From Streptomonospora wellingtoniae (lineage in GTDB: Bacteria; Actinomycetota; Actinomycetes; Streptosporangiales; Streptosporangiaceae): a DNA stretch of 64,000 nucleotides. Where the stretch lies: positions 124,001 through 188,000 of the forward strand of contig NZ_JAVREK010000006.1 of NCBI RefSeq assembly GCF_031845375.1, in the 5' to 3' direction. How positions within the stretch are numbered: position 1 is the first letter of the stretch; every line of letters begins with the position of its first letter. The notes under the pieces are model-generated. The model did not search any database. It saw nothing but the letters and a program-made list of their open reading frames with translations, and was not told the origin of the DNA. Below are positions 17,217-27,443 of this stretch, in pieces. The position numbers and the translations under genes were made by a program.

Positions 17217-18115
17217 TGGCACGATCCGACCCGTCCGCGCGGGCGTCCGCGCAGCGCCGCGCCCGCCGCGCCGCGCTGTGGGCGCGCCGCACGGGCTGGC
17301 GGCACCTGGTGATGCTGGTGTTCCTGGTGTTCGCGCTGTTCCCGATCGTGTTCGTGGTGTCGGCCGCGGTGAATCCGCTGGGCACGCTCAGCAGCTCCGC
17401 GCTGGTGCCCCGGGCGGCCGGGCTGCAGAACTTCACTCAGCTGCTCGCCGAAACCGCCTACGGCCGGTGGTATGTGAACTCGCTGCTGATCGCGCTGGCC
17501 AACGCCGCGGCGACCGTGCTGCTGTCAGCGCTGGCGGCCTACGTGTTCAGCCGGTTCCGCTTCGCCGGGCGCAGGCCGGGACTCTACGGGCTGCTGGTGA
17601 TCCAGATGTTCCCGCAGTTCCTGGCGATCGTCGCGATCTACCTGATGTTCAGCACGGTCGGCGAGTACTGGCCCGCTGCGGGGTTCAACACCCCCTGGGG
17701 ACTGATGCTGGTCTACCTCGGCGGGGCGCTGAGCATCAACACCTGGCTGATGAAGGGCTTCTTCGACACCATCCCGCCGGCGCTGGACGAGTCGGCCCAA
17801 GTCGACGGCGCCACCCACGCGCAGTCGTTCTTCCGCATCATGCTGCCGCTGGTCACACCGGTGCTGGCGGTGGTGGGGCTGCTCGTGTTCATCGCGACCG
17901 TCAACGAGTTCCTGATCGCCAGCGTGTTCCTGCGCGACCCGGAGGCCAAGACGGTGGCGGTAGGGCTGTACGGCATGGTCGCCGATCAGCGCGACGCCAA
18001 CTTCGGCATGTTCTCCGCGGGCACGCTGCTGCTGGCGCTCCCGGTGCTGTCGGTGTTCTGGTTCCTGCAGCGCTATATCGCCGAGGGCCTGACGAGCGGC
18101 GCGGTCAAAGGCTGA
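17216..18115 (+). CDS. Sugar ABC transporter permease, MalG type
   Basis: 299 residues, ATG overlapping the malF-type stop by one base (TGATG), hence translationally coupled. Six predicted helices, beginning LVMLVFLVFALFPIVFVVSA, and the EAA loop IPPALDESAQVDGATHAQ near residue 185 followed by LPLVTPVLAVVGLLVF. C-terminal sequence YIAEGLTSGAVKG is typical of MalG. No ATP-binding subunit is encoded nearby; in Streptomyces-type bacteria one shared ATPase (MsiK) serves many such importers, and this is assumed here. Confidence 0.94.
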   Translation: MARSDPSARASAQRRARRAALWARRTGWRHLVMLVFLVFALFPIVFVVSAAVNPLGTLSSSALVPRAAGLQNFTQLLAETAYGRWYVNSLLIALANAAATVLLSALAAYVFSRFRFAGRRPGLYGLLVIQMFPQFLAIVAIYLMFSTVGEYWPAAGFNTPWGLMLVYLGGALSINTWLMKGFFDTIPPALDESAQVDGATHAQSFFRIMLPLVTPVLAVVGLLVFIATVNEFLIASVFLRDPEAKTVAVGLYGMVADQRDANFGMFSAGTLLLALPVLSVFWFLQRYIAEGLTSGAVKG

Positions 18116-18162
18116 ACCCGGACCTCGGGTGCGGCGCGGCGGAGGAGGCCGCGCCGACCCGG

Positions 18163-18204
18163 CTGACCGGCCGCACGGGGCCGCGGCCCCGTGCGGCCGG
18201 TCAG
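18163..18204. terminator. Perfect 42-bp palindrome, bidirectional terminator
   Basis: A 21-bp arm (18163-18183) is followed directly by its exact complement (18184-18204). It separates the end of the sugar-transporter operon from the end of the convergent HxlR gene, whose stop codon (18201-18203) is inside the right arm. Confidence 0.75.
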
Positions 18205-18716
18205 CTCTGAATGGGCCGGAGCAGCGGGCGCGGCATCACCATCGCGCGGCTGACCCGGTCGTCGTGATCGGCCGCGCCCGGCCCGTTGTCGACCTCGACG
18301 CCGGAGGCCGGAACGAGCACCGCGCAGGCGGGGCAGAACCCGTAGCCGTCGAGCTCGGTGCGGCAGTCGGCGTGCCGGAAGAGACGGCGGGGAGGCCCTT
18401 CGTTCAGGTGGCGCTCACCCCACTGCGAGATCTGGTAGAGCACCGGCCACAGGCTGACCCCGAGGTCGGTAAGCACGTACTCCTGGCGCGGCGGCTGCTC
18501 GCTGTAGCGGCGCCGCTCCAGTACTCCGCGCTGCACCAGGGTGCGCAGCCGATCGGTGAGCACGGCACGGGGGATCGCGAGGTGGTCGGCGAAGTCGGCG
18601 AACCGGCGGATACCGAAGAACGCGTCGCGCAGGATCAGGGGGGTCCAGCGCTCGCCGATCAGCTCCATGACACGGGCGATGGAGCAGTTCTCGGCGGAGT
18701 ACTCCTTGGGCAGCAC
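18201..18716 (-). CDS. HxlR-family winged-helix regulator with C-terminal Cys pair
   Basis: 171 residues from GTG 18716, which yields the usual HxlR start (LPKEYSAENCSIARVMELIG). A GTG eight codons upstream (18740) is also in frame but overlaps a palindrome. The winged helix includes ERWTPLILRDAFFGIRRFAD and IPRAVLTDRLRTLVQRGVLE. The N-terminal Cys in ENCSIAR is the conserved redox or effector cysteine of many HxlR proteins. The C-terminal part adds CRTELDGYGFCPACAVLVPA, a CxxC that might bind metal. It is divergent from an MFS exporter and two similar palindromes lie between them, so it probably controls the exporter and itself. Confidence 0.88.
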   Translation of the reverse strand: MLPKEYSAENCSIARVMELIGERWTPLILRDAFFGIRRFADFADHLAIPRAVLTDRLRTLVQRGVLERRRYSEQPPRQEYVLTDLGVSLWPVLYQISQWGERHLNEGPPRRLFRHADCRTELDGYGFCPACAVLVPASGVEVDNGPGAADHDDRVSRAMVMPRPLLRPIQS

Positions 18717-18734
18717 GCTGCCCAGCCTACCTGA

Positions 18735-18749
18735 GTTCACTCACCGAAC
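18735..18749. promoter_or_regulatory. Palindromic operator 1 between HxlR and MFS genes
   Basis: GTTCA-CTCAC-CGAAC, a 15-bp near-palindrome, 19 bp upstream of the chosen HxlR start. It matches the second site in arm sequence and 5-bp spacing, suggesting one regulator binds both. Confidence 0.65.
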
Positions 18750-18780
18750 CGTTGCTGTTAAGATCTGTCGCCGTCAGTCG

Positions 18781-18795
18781 GTTCATTCATTGAAC
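18781..18795. promoter_or_regulatory. Palindromic operator 2 between HxlR and MFS genes
   Basis: GTTCA-TTCAT-TGAAC, a perfect 5-5-5 palindrome located 46 bp centre to centre from site 1 and just before the MFS start. A -10-like TTAAGAT lies between the two sites (about 18758-18764). Confidence 0.7.
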
Positions 18796-18817
18796 TAACA
18801 TGGAGGCAGGTGAAGGC

Positions 18818-20239
18818 ATGGGAGACGAAGCGGCGCCGTCGGCGCCGTCGCGATCGCCCGAGCGGGGTGCGCGCGGGCCGAGTCCGGTGCGGCGCACCAT
18901 CGCGACGGCGTGTCTGGGGACCTTGCTCGTCATGGTCTGCTATCCGATGCCGATGCTGAACCTGCCCTCGCTGGCCACCGGACTCGGCGCGGGGCCGGGC
19001 GCCTCCACCTGGCTGATCAGCGGTATCAGCATGGGACTGGGTGCAGCGCTGCTGCCCGCCGGCACCCTCGCCGACAACTGCGGCCGCAAGGCGGTCTTCA
19101 CCGGCGGCATGGCGCTGCTCACTGCCGGGACCCTGGCCTGCGGTCTCGCGCCGACCGCCGGAGTGTTCATCGCGGGCCGGACCGTCCAGGGCATCGGCGG
19201 TGCCGCCGTCCTGGCCACCGGACTCGCCCTCATCGACGCCGCGTCCGCCACCCGGCGCCAGCGCATCCGCGGCACCGGCCTGTGGGGGGCCGCGCTGGGC
19301 GCCGGGCTCGCCCTCGGCCCCGTCGTCGTCGGGGCCGGCGCCGAGACGGCCCCGTGGCGGGCCGCCTACCTCGTGGTCGCGGTCGCGCTCGCGGCCGTCA
19401 CCGTGGTGGGGGCGGTCCGGCTCACCGAGTCGCGGGCGGCCGACCCGCAGCCGCTCGACGTGCCGGGCGCGCTGCTGGCCGTACTCGCTGTCGGGTCGCT
19501 CATGGCACTGCTGTCGCTGCGCGGCCCGGCCTGGCAGGGGGCGCTGCCCTGGGTGCTGGCGGGAGCGGCCGCCGTCGCCGCGGCGCTGTTCGTCGCTGTA
19601 GAGCGGCGCACAGCGCACCCGCTGCTGCCGCCGGCCCTCTTCCGCCAGGCGCCGTTCCTGGGGTCGATCGCGGCGGCCGCGGTCACCGGCATCGCCGTCG
19701 TCGGGCTGCTCAGCTACGTACCCGCGGTCATGCAAGCGGCTCTGGGCACCGGCACGCTCGCCACAGCGCTGTACTTCCTGGTGTGGTCGGGCTCATCGGC
19801 GGTCGTCGCCGTGGTGGCGCCACGGCTGCTGAGCGGGGTACCCGCGCGGTACCAGGTCGCCGCAGGGCTGGCGGGCTGCGCCCTCGGCCAGGCGCTGCTG
19901 GTGCTGATGAGCGACGGACGCCCGGCCGCCTTCGCGCTGCCCGGGCTGGCGGTATGCGGGGTGGCGCTCGGACTGGTCAACGCCAACCTCGGCCGACTGG
20001 CGGTGGAGACCGCGCCCGCAGGCCGCGGCGCGCTGGGCTCGGGGGTGTCCAACACGGCGCGCTACCTGGGCAGCACCGCCGGGCTGCCCGTGGTGATACT
20101 CGTCGTGGGACTGGGAGGCGCCGACCCGGAGGGCATGCTGGCAGGCCTGCACCACGCGGCCTTTGCGGCCGCGGCGGTGGCGCTGGCGGGAGCGGCGCTG
20201 GTGGCACTGCTGGCCGACCGCCGCGCCCCGCGGACCTGA
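18818..20239 (+). CDS. MFS drug-efflux transporter (DHA2/EmrB-QacA type)
   Basis: 473 residues from ATG 18818, where GGAGG and AGGTGA lie upstream. An in-frame ATG at 18800 adds six residues but has no ribosome site. The protein has about 14 hydrophobic segments, as in the 14-helix DHA2 family. MFS motif A-like sequence is LPAGTLADNCGRKAVFTGG, motif B-like is GRTVQGIGGAAVL and motif C-like is GLWGAALGAGLALGPVVVG. It would export a drug-like compound by proton antiport. Divergent from the HxlR gene with shared operators, so induction by its substrate through HxlR is the likely control. Confidence 0.92.
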   Translation: MGDEAAPSAPSRSPERGARGPSPVRRTIATACLGTLLVMVCYPMPMLNLPSLATGLGAGPGASTWLISGISMGLGAALLPAGTLADNCGRKAVFTGGMALLTAGTLACGLAPTAGVFIAGRTVQGIGGAAVLATGLALIDAASATRRQRIRGTGLWGAALGAGLALGPVVVGAGAETAPWRAAYLVVAVALAAVTVVGAVRLTESRAADPQPLDVPGALLAVLAVGSLMALLSLRGPAWQGALPWVLAGAAAVAAALFVAVERRTAHPLLPPALFRQAPFLGSIAAAAVTGIAVVGLLSYVPAVMQAALGTGTLATALYFLVWSGSSAVVAVVAPRLLSGVPARYQVAAGLAGCALGQALLVLMSDGRPAAFALPGLAVCGVALGLVNANLGRLAVETAPAGRGALGSGVSNTARYLGSTAGLPVVILVVGLGGADPEGMLAGLHHAAFAAAAVALAGAALVALLADRRAPRT

Positions 20240-20262
20240 CGGCGCCGGGGGGCGGGCCGCCC

Positions 20263-20325
20263 CGTTGATCTTGTAGCCATCGTGAGGGAAAACGATTTCC
20301 ATTTGCGATGGCTACAAGATCGACG
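20263..20325. repeat. Interspersed palindromic element, copy 1
   Basis: Arms 20263-20282 and 20306-20325 pair in 19 of 20 positions (GATCTTGTAGCCATCG and complement at the core). The 23-nt centre contains a nested hairpin GGAAA-ACGA-TTTCC. It lies between the convergent ends of the MFS gene and lepA. Its centre is inverted relative to copies 2 and 3. The core pair GC of the arm (GTAGCC) replaces GTAGCT of the other copies, on both arms, so pairing is kept. Confidence 0.9.
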
Positions 20326-20340
20326 GTGGTGTGCCGCGCC

Positions 20341-22182
<1,842 letters not shown>

Positions 22183-22366
22183 CGTGCTCCGTTCGGATAG
22201 CTCGCAGGTTGGCCAGGATGGCGGGGGCGCCGAGCCGCAGCGGGGCGGCGAAGCTGCGCGGTGTGCCGCCCATGATCCCACCCGTCCGGGGCCGCGCCGC
22301 GGGGCGCGTCCGGGCGAGAATGGCTCGAGCGGCGTACATCAGGTTATGCGAGATCGGAGGACGGTC

Positions 22367-23392
22367 GTGAAGTGGTTTCTGCAGCGCGTGCTCGCGGCGA
22401 TCGCCGCAGTCCTGGCCGTGGCCCTGGGAGCGGCGCTGCTGGTGCGCGTGCAGTACAACGGTGAGCCGGCCTCCTGGGCCGTCTCCGACGGCTCGAACGC
22501 GCTGTGGATGGGCCACGCCTGGGTGGACGGCCGCTATGGGCAGAAGGAGCTGTCACGGCTGAAGCCGCGCATCGTGAAGGGCGGGATCAGCGACGTGTAC
22601 GTGCACGTGGGGCCACTGGAGACCGACGGGAGGCTGGACCCGGCAAAGCACCCCGAGCTGGATGGTTTCCTGCGCATGTTCCGCGAGGAGCTTCCGGACG
22701 TGCGCGTTTCGGCGTGGGTGGGCCAGCGCGTGGAGGAGGGCGACCTGGACCTCGGCGACGAGGCGGTCCGCGAGCGCGTGGTCGAGGCGAGCGCGGGGAT
22801 GATCGACGCAGGGCTCGACGGGGTCCACTACAACTTCGAGCCGGTGCCCAACAACGACCCGGACCTCATCGAGCTTCTGGAGCTGACCCGCGACCGGCTG
22901 CCCGAGGACGCGCTGCTCTCCAGCGCGGTGCCCACCGTGGAGCCGCTGGGCGGGCTGGCGTTCACCCTCGGCCTGCTGACGCCCAAGGACCCGTTCTGGT
23001 CCGGCGGGTATCTGGAACGGGTGGCCGAGCACCTGGACCAGGTGGCCGTGATGTCCTACGACACCGGGATGCCCACCGAGGGGCTCTACGGCGGTTTCGT
23101 CGTGCGCCAGACACAGGTGGCCCTGGACGCGGTCCCCGAGGACGTGCAGCTGCTGATGGGGGTCCCCGCCTACCCCGACGACCACGTCGCGCGGAACCCG
23201 GAGGCCGAGACGGCGGCAGCGGCGGTCCGCGGCATCCGGCTCGGCTTGTCGGACGGCCGCGAGCGGCGTGAGAGGTTCGGCACCGCCGTCTACGCCGACT
23301 TCTCGGCGACCGACCGACAGTGGCGGGCCTACCTGGACGGCTGGGCGCGTCCGGGCGCCGGGCCGGGCCAGCAGCAGGGCCGGGGCGGCTGA
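22367..23392 (+). CDS. Membrane-anchored GH18-like TIM-barrel protein
   Basis: 341 residues from GTG 22367, chosen because GGAGG lies 6 nt upstream (22356-22360). An ATG at 22346 would add 7 residues. One N-terminal hydrophobic segment (LAAIAAVLAVALGAALLV, residues 9-26) anchors it or acts as signal. The outer domain contains GGISDVYVHVGPLE, VRVSAWVGQ, then GLDGVHYNFEPVPNNDPD, which resembles the DGxDxDxE catalytic strand of glycoside hydrolase family 18. VAVMSYDTGMP resembles the later MxYD-type motif of the same fold. The canonical acid spacing is not exact (DGVHYNFEP), so activity on chitin or peptidoglycan-like sugars is only a hypothesis. Confidence 0.75.
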   Translation: MKWFLQRVLAAIAAVLAVALGAALLVRVQYNGEPASWAVSDGSNALWMGHAWVDGRYGQKELSRLKPRIVKGGISDVYVHVGPLETDGRLDPAKHPELDGFLRMFREELPDVRVSAWVGQRVEEGDLDLGDEAVRERVVEASAGMIDAGLDGVHYNFEPVPNNDPDLIELLELTRDRLPEDALLSSAVPTVEPLGGLAFTLGLLTPKDPFWSGGYLERVAEHLDQVAVMSYDTGMPTEGLYGGFVVRQTQVALDAVPEDVQLLMGVPAYPDDHVARNPEAETAAAAVRGIRLGLSDGRERRERFGTAVYADFSATDRQWRAYLDGWARPGAGPGQQQGRGG

Positions 23393-23472
23393 GCCGTCGC
23401 CCGGCGAGACCGGCGCCGCGGGCGCCGCGGGCGGGGCGGAGCGCGCCCGGCGCGAGCACTCCCCTGCGCAAG

Positions 23473-23478
23473 GCATAA
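23473..23478 (+). promoter_or_regulatory. Candidate rpsT promoter -10
   Basis: CATAAT lies about 160 nt before the rpsT start and ends a GC-rich stretch. It would give a long leader (about 23485-23637), reminiscent of S20 leaders that mediate translational autoregulation. No convincing -35 is seen. Confidence 0.4.
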
Positions 23479-23637
23479 TGGTAGTCCCGTGTCTCGGACG
23501 TTCCACGTTCAGTATGAGCCCTTGGGACTCACACACCTGGCGTCGGTGCGCGACCGGCCTCCCCGCGGAACGGCTGCCCGCGGCAGGTGCACGCGCGCCC
23601 GGGCCGCATATCAGAAGCAACTGGAGCACGTTTTCGC

Positions 23638-23910
23638 ATGGCGAACATCAAGTCGCAGAAGAAGCGCATCCTGCAGAACGAGCAGCGCCGGCAGCGCAAC
23701 CAGTCGGTGCGCTCCTCGCTGAAGACGGCCATCCGCAAGTTCCGGGTCGCCGCCGACGGCGGGAACGTCGAGCAGGCCGTCGTCCTGCAGCGCTCGGCTG
23801 CGCGCCAGCTCGACAAGGCCGCGAGCAAGGGCGTCATCCACAAGAACCAGGCGGCCAACCGCAAGAGCGCCATCGCCCAGCGTCTGGACAAGCTGCAGAA
23901 CGCGAGCTGA
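23638..23910 (+). CDS. rpsT: 30S ribosomal protein S20
   Basis: 90 residues from ATG 23638. The open frame extends 17 codons upstream without homology, and S20 proteins start MANIKSQKKRILQNE as here. The basic helical bundle sequence (NQSVRSSLKTAIRKF, ASKGVIHKNQAANRKSAIAQ) is full length. It binds the 5' domain of 16S rRNA. Ribosome site is GGAGC about 12 nt before the start. A strong hairpin with a U-rich tail follows, so it is probably a single-gene transcript. Confidence 0.97.
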   Translation: MANIKSQKKRILQNEQRRQRNQSVRSSLKTAIRKFRVAADGGNVEQAVVLQRSAARQLDKAASKGVIHKNQAANRKSAIAQRLDKLQNAS

Positions 23911-23955
23911 GCTCGACCGGGCCCTGCCGGCCGAGCATCGGCGCGATCGCGTCGC

Positions 23956-23984
23956 GACCGCCTTCCGCGCAGCGGGAGGCGGTC
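23956..23984 (+). terminator. rpsT terminator
   Basis: 13-bp arms (23956-23968 and 23972-23984, 12 of 13 paired) with a 3-nt loop, followed by CTTTGCT. The most convincing intrinsic terminator in the window. Confidence 0.8.
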
Positions 23985-24099
23985 CTTTGCTGTGCCCGGC
24001 CGCCGGACACGCTCAGGCGCGGCGGGCACCCGGCCTCCCGCGGCGCGGCAGCTAGGCCGAAGCACCGTGCGAGCCGCGGAGGAGCGGAGGAGCGGACAC

Positions 24100-24105
24100 T
24101 ACGGT
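24100..24105 (+). promoter_or_regulatory. -10 element (TACGGT) of a leaderless transcript
   Basis: TACGGT lies exactly 7 nt before the GTG start of the phosphotransferase gene and no Shine-Dalgarno sequence is placed to serve that start. Confidence 0.55.
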
Positions 24106-24112
24106 AGGGCCC

Positions 24113-25132
24113 GTGGACTTCACCGACCTCCGGCTGAGCCTGTGGGACGACCCCGACCGGCGTGCAAGCGTACGCTTCTGGATTGCGGACCGCCTCGCCG
24201 AACGCGGCGAGCGGCTGCTGGCCGATCCCCCGCGGGTGCGGGTGCGGCCGTGGTCGACGACAGCCCGCTTCACCGCCACCTCGGGGCCGGTCTGGTTCAA
24301 GGCCAACGCGCCGGGAGGCGAGTTCGAGGCGGCGCTGCACGGGGCCCTGTACACGTGGGTGCCGGGCAGGGTCCTCACCCCGCTGGGCGTCGACGTCGAA
24401 CGCGGCTGGTCCCTGCTGCCCGACGCGGGCACCACGCTGCGCGAGCAGATGGCCTCCGTCGACGACTTCGGCGTGTGGGAGGCCGCGCTGGGCGCCTACA
24501 GCGAGACGCAGCGGCTCCTCGCCGCCCGCGCCCGCGACATGCTGGCCCTGGACGTCCCCGATCTGCGGCCGGCTGCCCTGGGGCGTCTGCTGGACGGCTT
24601 CCTCGCCGACCCCGCCGTCGCCGAGGCGCTCGGCGACGGCGCCGACCTGCTCATCAGCCACCGGTCGGCCTTCGACGCCGAGTGCAAGGCGCTCGACGAC
24701 ACGGGGCTGCCGCCGTCGCTGGACCACGCCGATCTGCACGTGGGCAACGTCTTCGTGCTCGACGGCGGCTACCGCTTCGCCGACTGGGGCGACGCCGCGG
24801 TCGGCCACCCGTTCTTCAGCCTGCTCGTACCGCTGCGCATCGCCGTCCGCGAACTCGGCGCCGACCCCCGCGCCGAGCGGCGCCTGCGTGACGCCTACCT
24901 GGAACCGTGGACGCAGGCCCACCCGGCCCCGGCCCTGCGCGCCGCGGTCCCCCGGGCGACCCGTCTGGCCGCGATGGGCCGCTCGCTGGCCTGGAGCCGC
25001 CTGTTCCCCGACGTCGAGCCCGGGGTCGCCGCAGGACAGCACCTGGAGATCGCCCGGCTGCTGCGAAACCTGATCACCGGGATCACGGCTGCGGTTCCCG
25101 GCGCCCCGGACGCCGGCGACGGGGTGCACTGA
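24113..25132 (+). CDS. Aminoglycoside phosphotransferase-family (APH/choline kinase-like) protein
   Basis: 339 residues from GTG 24113. The kinase-like fold is shown by DHADLHVGNVFVLDGG with catalytic D206 and by the metal-binding RFADWGDAAVGHPFF (D224). The N-terminal lobe is divergent: VWFKANAPGGEFEAAL provides the ATP-binding Lys. These proteins phosphorylate small molecules such as aminoglycosides, choline or sugars, and many actinomycete members have unknown substrates. The position between rpsT and comEA gives no clue. Resistance function should not be assumed. Confidence 0.85.
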   Translation: MDFTDLRLSLWDDPDRRASVRFWIADRLAERGERLLADPPRVRVRPWSTTARFTATSGPVWFKANAPGGEFEAALHGALYTWVPGRVLTPLGVDVERGWSLLPDAGTTLREQMASVDDFGVWEAALGAYSETQRLLAARARDMLALDVPDLRPAALGRLLDGFLADPAVAEALGDGADLLISHRSAFDAECKALDDTGLPPSLDHADLHVGNVFVLDGGYRFADWGDAAVGHPFFSLLVPLRIAVRELGADPRAERRLRDAYLEPWTQAHPAPALRAAVPRATRLAAMGRSLAWSRLFPDVEPGVAAGQHLEIARLLRNLITGITAAVPGAPDAGDGVH

Positions 25133-25293
25133 GCCCGTCGCGCGGACCGGCCGGGGCGGTCCGCGCGCCGCTCGCCGCCGCTCGCCCCCGTCGCCCACCG
25201 GTCGAGCGCGGCCGCCCCGATCGCCGGGCCCGCCCGGGCGCGTGGTTTTCCACAGCCGCGAGATCCGGCATGACGAGCGGGTGCGCAGGCGCC

Positions 25294-25299
25294 TAGCTT
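25294..25299 (+). promoter_or_regulatory. -10 element (TAGCTT) of a leaderless comEA transcript
   Basis: TAGCTT lies exactly 7 nt before the comEA ATG at 25307, with no ribosome site between. Confidence 0.55.
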
Positions 25300-25306
25300 C
25301 TTGCCC

Positions 25307-27313
25307 ATGTCGCCTGCACTGCCCGCCCGCCGCCCCCGCCGCACACCCGCTTCCACCGACCCCGACGCCATCGCCGCGCTACGCCGGCTCCAAGCGCGGT
25401 CCGACCACCCGCCGCACCGTCAGCCCGCCTCGGAGCCGACCGGTTCTGGGGCGACCGGCACCCCTCAGGCACCTCCAGCGCGCGGTGAGGGACGCGCTCG
25501 CGACCTCCCGCCGCCTCCGCCCTATGCCACCGCGCGCGGCGGCGACGGTCCCGAACCGGCGACCGCGGGCGCACCGCCACCCGTTCCGGCGGGTCGCGCC
25601 GCTCCGCAGGGCACCGACCGCCGAATCCCAGCGCCTCCGCAATCCGCCCGCCGACCGCCGCCCCACCCGGGATCCTCTGCCGCCGACGAACCACAGCGCG
25701 CCGCACCCGGCCGGTGCGCCGCGCAGGAGGGCCCCGTACGAGGCACCGCCGCTACCGGCCGCTCCGCACCGCACCACCCGGACCGCCCCGATCCCGGCGC
25801 GCAGGACCTCCCGCCCCGGACCGACGACCCACCACCGCCTCCCTACGCCGTCCAGCCGACCGGCGGTGACCGCAGGCCTCGCGCTCCGGAGAGCACGGGA
25901 GGCACGAAGGGCCGCCCCGCGGGCGACCCGCCGCCTCCGCCCTACGCCACGCGTCCGGGCACCCACGGGACCGCACTGCACGGAGCCCGCCGCCCCGGAT
26001 CCGATCGGGCCGAGCCGTTGCCGCCTGCGGACGACCCGGGCGACGCCTCCGGACGCAGACGCCCACCGGGTCCGCCGTGCGACGGGGGCGACGCCGCTCA
26101 TCCGGCCGCCTCGGCCGAGCCCGGCGGCCGATCGGGGACCGGCACTGCGGGCGAGCCCCATGACCGCGTCGGGCGGCACCGCCGCGCCCGCACCGCGGTG
26201 AGCGAGGCGACCGAGCACGGCACCTCGGAGCACGTCTCGGGGCGGCCACCGCAGCGGAAGCGGCGCGGCAGGCACGCGCGGCAGGAGGCGCGGAATCGAC
26301 CCGCTCCGCCGGGCTCCCCCGCCGACGGCGAGGCCGCCGCGCCCGGCCCTGTTGCGCTCGCGGAGCCGGAGCCGGAGCCTGGCGGTAGGGCTGCCGACGG
26401 CACCGACGCCCGGCGGCACGCGCCCACCGACCCCGGCGGACGCACCCCTCCACCCGCTGCGGGAGCAGTACCCGGACCGCACCCCACCCCAGCGCCCGAC
26501 GGCCACGGCGCCGACGTCCCACGCGTGCGGGCCGAGCGCGATGTGCCGCGCCCCACTGCGCCGCCGCGGGGCTATGAGGAAGTCGGGCCGGAGCTCGTCC
26601 GGTGGCGGCGCTGGTCCGCGCTCGTCGAACGCCTGGCCCCCGGGCTGGCCGACCAGCCGCGGCTGGGCCGCGCCGGCCTGCGCGCACTGCTCGGGGTGTG
26701 CGTCGTGGCCGCCGCGGCGACCGGCTGGTTCCTCCTGCAAGCCCGTCCCGAACCCGAGCCGCCCGCTCTCCAGGCCGGGGCCACACAGCTGCCCAAGGCC
26801 GAGGGAACGGCGCCCGCGCCGCCCGCAGGGCCCGCAGCGCCCGCGTCCGCGGCGTCCCCGACCCCGGCCGCCGCGGACGTCACGGTGCACGTCGGCGGCG
26901 ACGTCCGCTCCCCCGGCCTCGTCACCCTCCCAGCGGGCTCCCGGGTCGCCGACGCCGTCGAGGAGGCCGGCGGCACGACCGCCGACACCGAGACCCTCAA
27001 CCTGGCGCGGCCCCTGGTCGACGGCGAGCAGATCCTCGTCGGGGCCTCCGCGGCTCCCCCGCCCGCCCACGGCGCAGGAGGGGGAGCCGGCGGCACGGCC
27101 CCACCCGCTCCGATCGACCTCAACACCGCGACCGCCGACCAGCTCCAGGAGCTACCGGGAGTCGGCCCCGTGCTCGCCGAGCGCATCGTCGCCTTCCGCA
27201 CCGAGAACGGCGGATTCGCCGCGGTCGAGCAGCTGCACGACGTCAGCGGCATCGGCGAGCAGCGCTTCTCCGACCTCGCCGACCGCGTCCGCGTCAACGG
27301 AGCCGCCGGGTGA
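25307..27313 (+). CDS. comEA: ComEA-family DNA-binding protein with very long disordered N-terminal region
   Basis: 668 residues, far longer than usual ComEA proteins (about 200-400). Residues 1-430 are rich in Pro, Arg, Ala, Gly and Glu. They contain three PPPPPYA motifs (LPPPPPYATARG, DPPPPPYAVQ, DPPPPPYATRP) and basic patches such as KRRGRHARQEARN. A membrane segment lies at about residues 459-478 (LLGVCVVAAAATGWFLL). Outside are an SLBB domain (VTVHVGGDVRSPGLVTLPAG) and the C-terminal double helix-hairpin-helix (IDLNTATADQLQELPGVGPV; QLHDVSGIGEQRFSDLADRV), which binds DNA. With comEC next, the pair forms the DNA-uptake channel core. The N-terminal region faces the cytoplasm. Confidence 0.9.
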   Translation: MSPALPARRPRRTPASTDPDAIAALRRLQARSDHPPHRQPASEPTGSGATGTPQAPPARGEGRARDLPPPPPYATARGGDGPEPATAGAPPPVPAGRAAPQGTDRRIPAPPQSARRPPPHPGSSAADEPQRAAPGRCAAQEGPVRGTAATGRSAPHHPDRPDPGAQDLPPRTDDPPPPPYAVQPTGGDRRPRAPESTGGTKGRPAGDPPPPPYATRPGTHGTALHGARRPGSDRAEPLPPADDPGDASGRRRPPGPPCDGGDAAHPAASAEPGGRSGTGTAGEPHDRVGRHRRARTAVSEATEHGTSEHVSGRPPQRKRRGRHARQEARNRPAPPGSPADGEAAAPGPVALAEPEPEPGGRAADGTDARRHAPTDPGGRTPPPAAGAVPGPHPTPAPDGHGADVPRVRAERDVPRPTAPPRGYEEVGPELVRWRRWSALVERLAPGLADQPRLGRAGLRALLGVCVVAAAATGWFLLQARPEPEPPALQAGATQLPKAEGTAPAPPAGPAAPASAASPTPAAADVTVHVGGDVRSPGLVTLPAGSRVADAVEEAGGTTADTETLNLARPLVDGEQILVGASAAPPPAHGAGGGAGGTAPPAPIDLNTATADQLQELPGVGPVLAERIVAFRTENGGFAAVEQLHDVSGIGEQRFSDLADRVRVNGAAG

Positions 27314-27443
27314 CCGCCGCCCGGGGAACTGCGGCCACACGTCCGGTCACGGTACTGCCCACGCGGCCGCGGCGGCCTCGCATGACCGCTCCCAGCGGGC
27401 GGCCGCCGCGCAGACGGCCGCCCGCCCCGCCGGGCAGGCGGCC

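Noticed and set aside
24113..25132. Aminoglycoside-resistance gene
   Set aside because: Only the general kinase-like fold is supported; the N-terminal lobe does not match known resistance enzymes.
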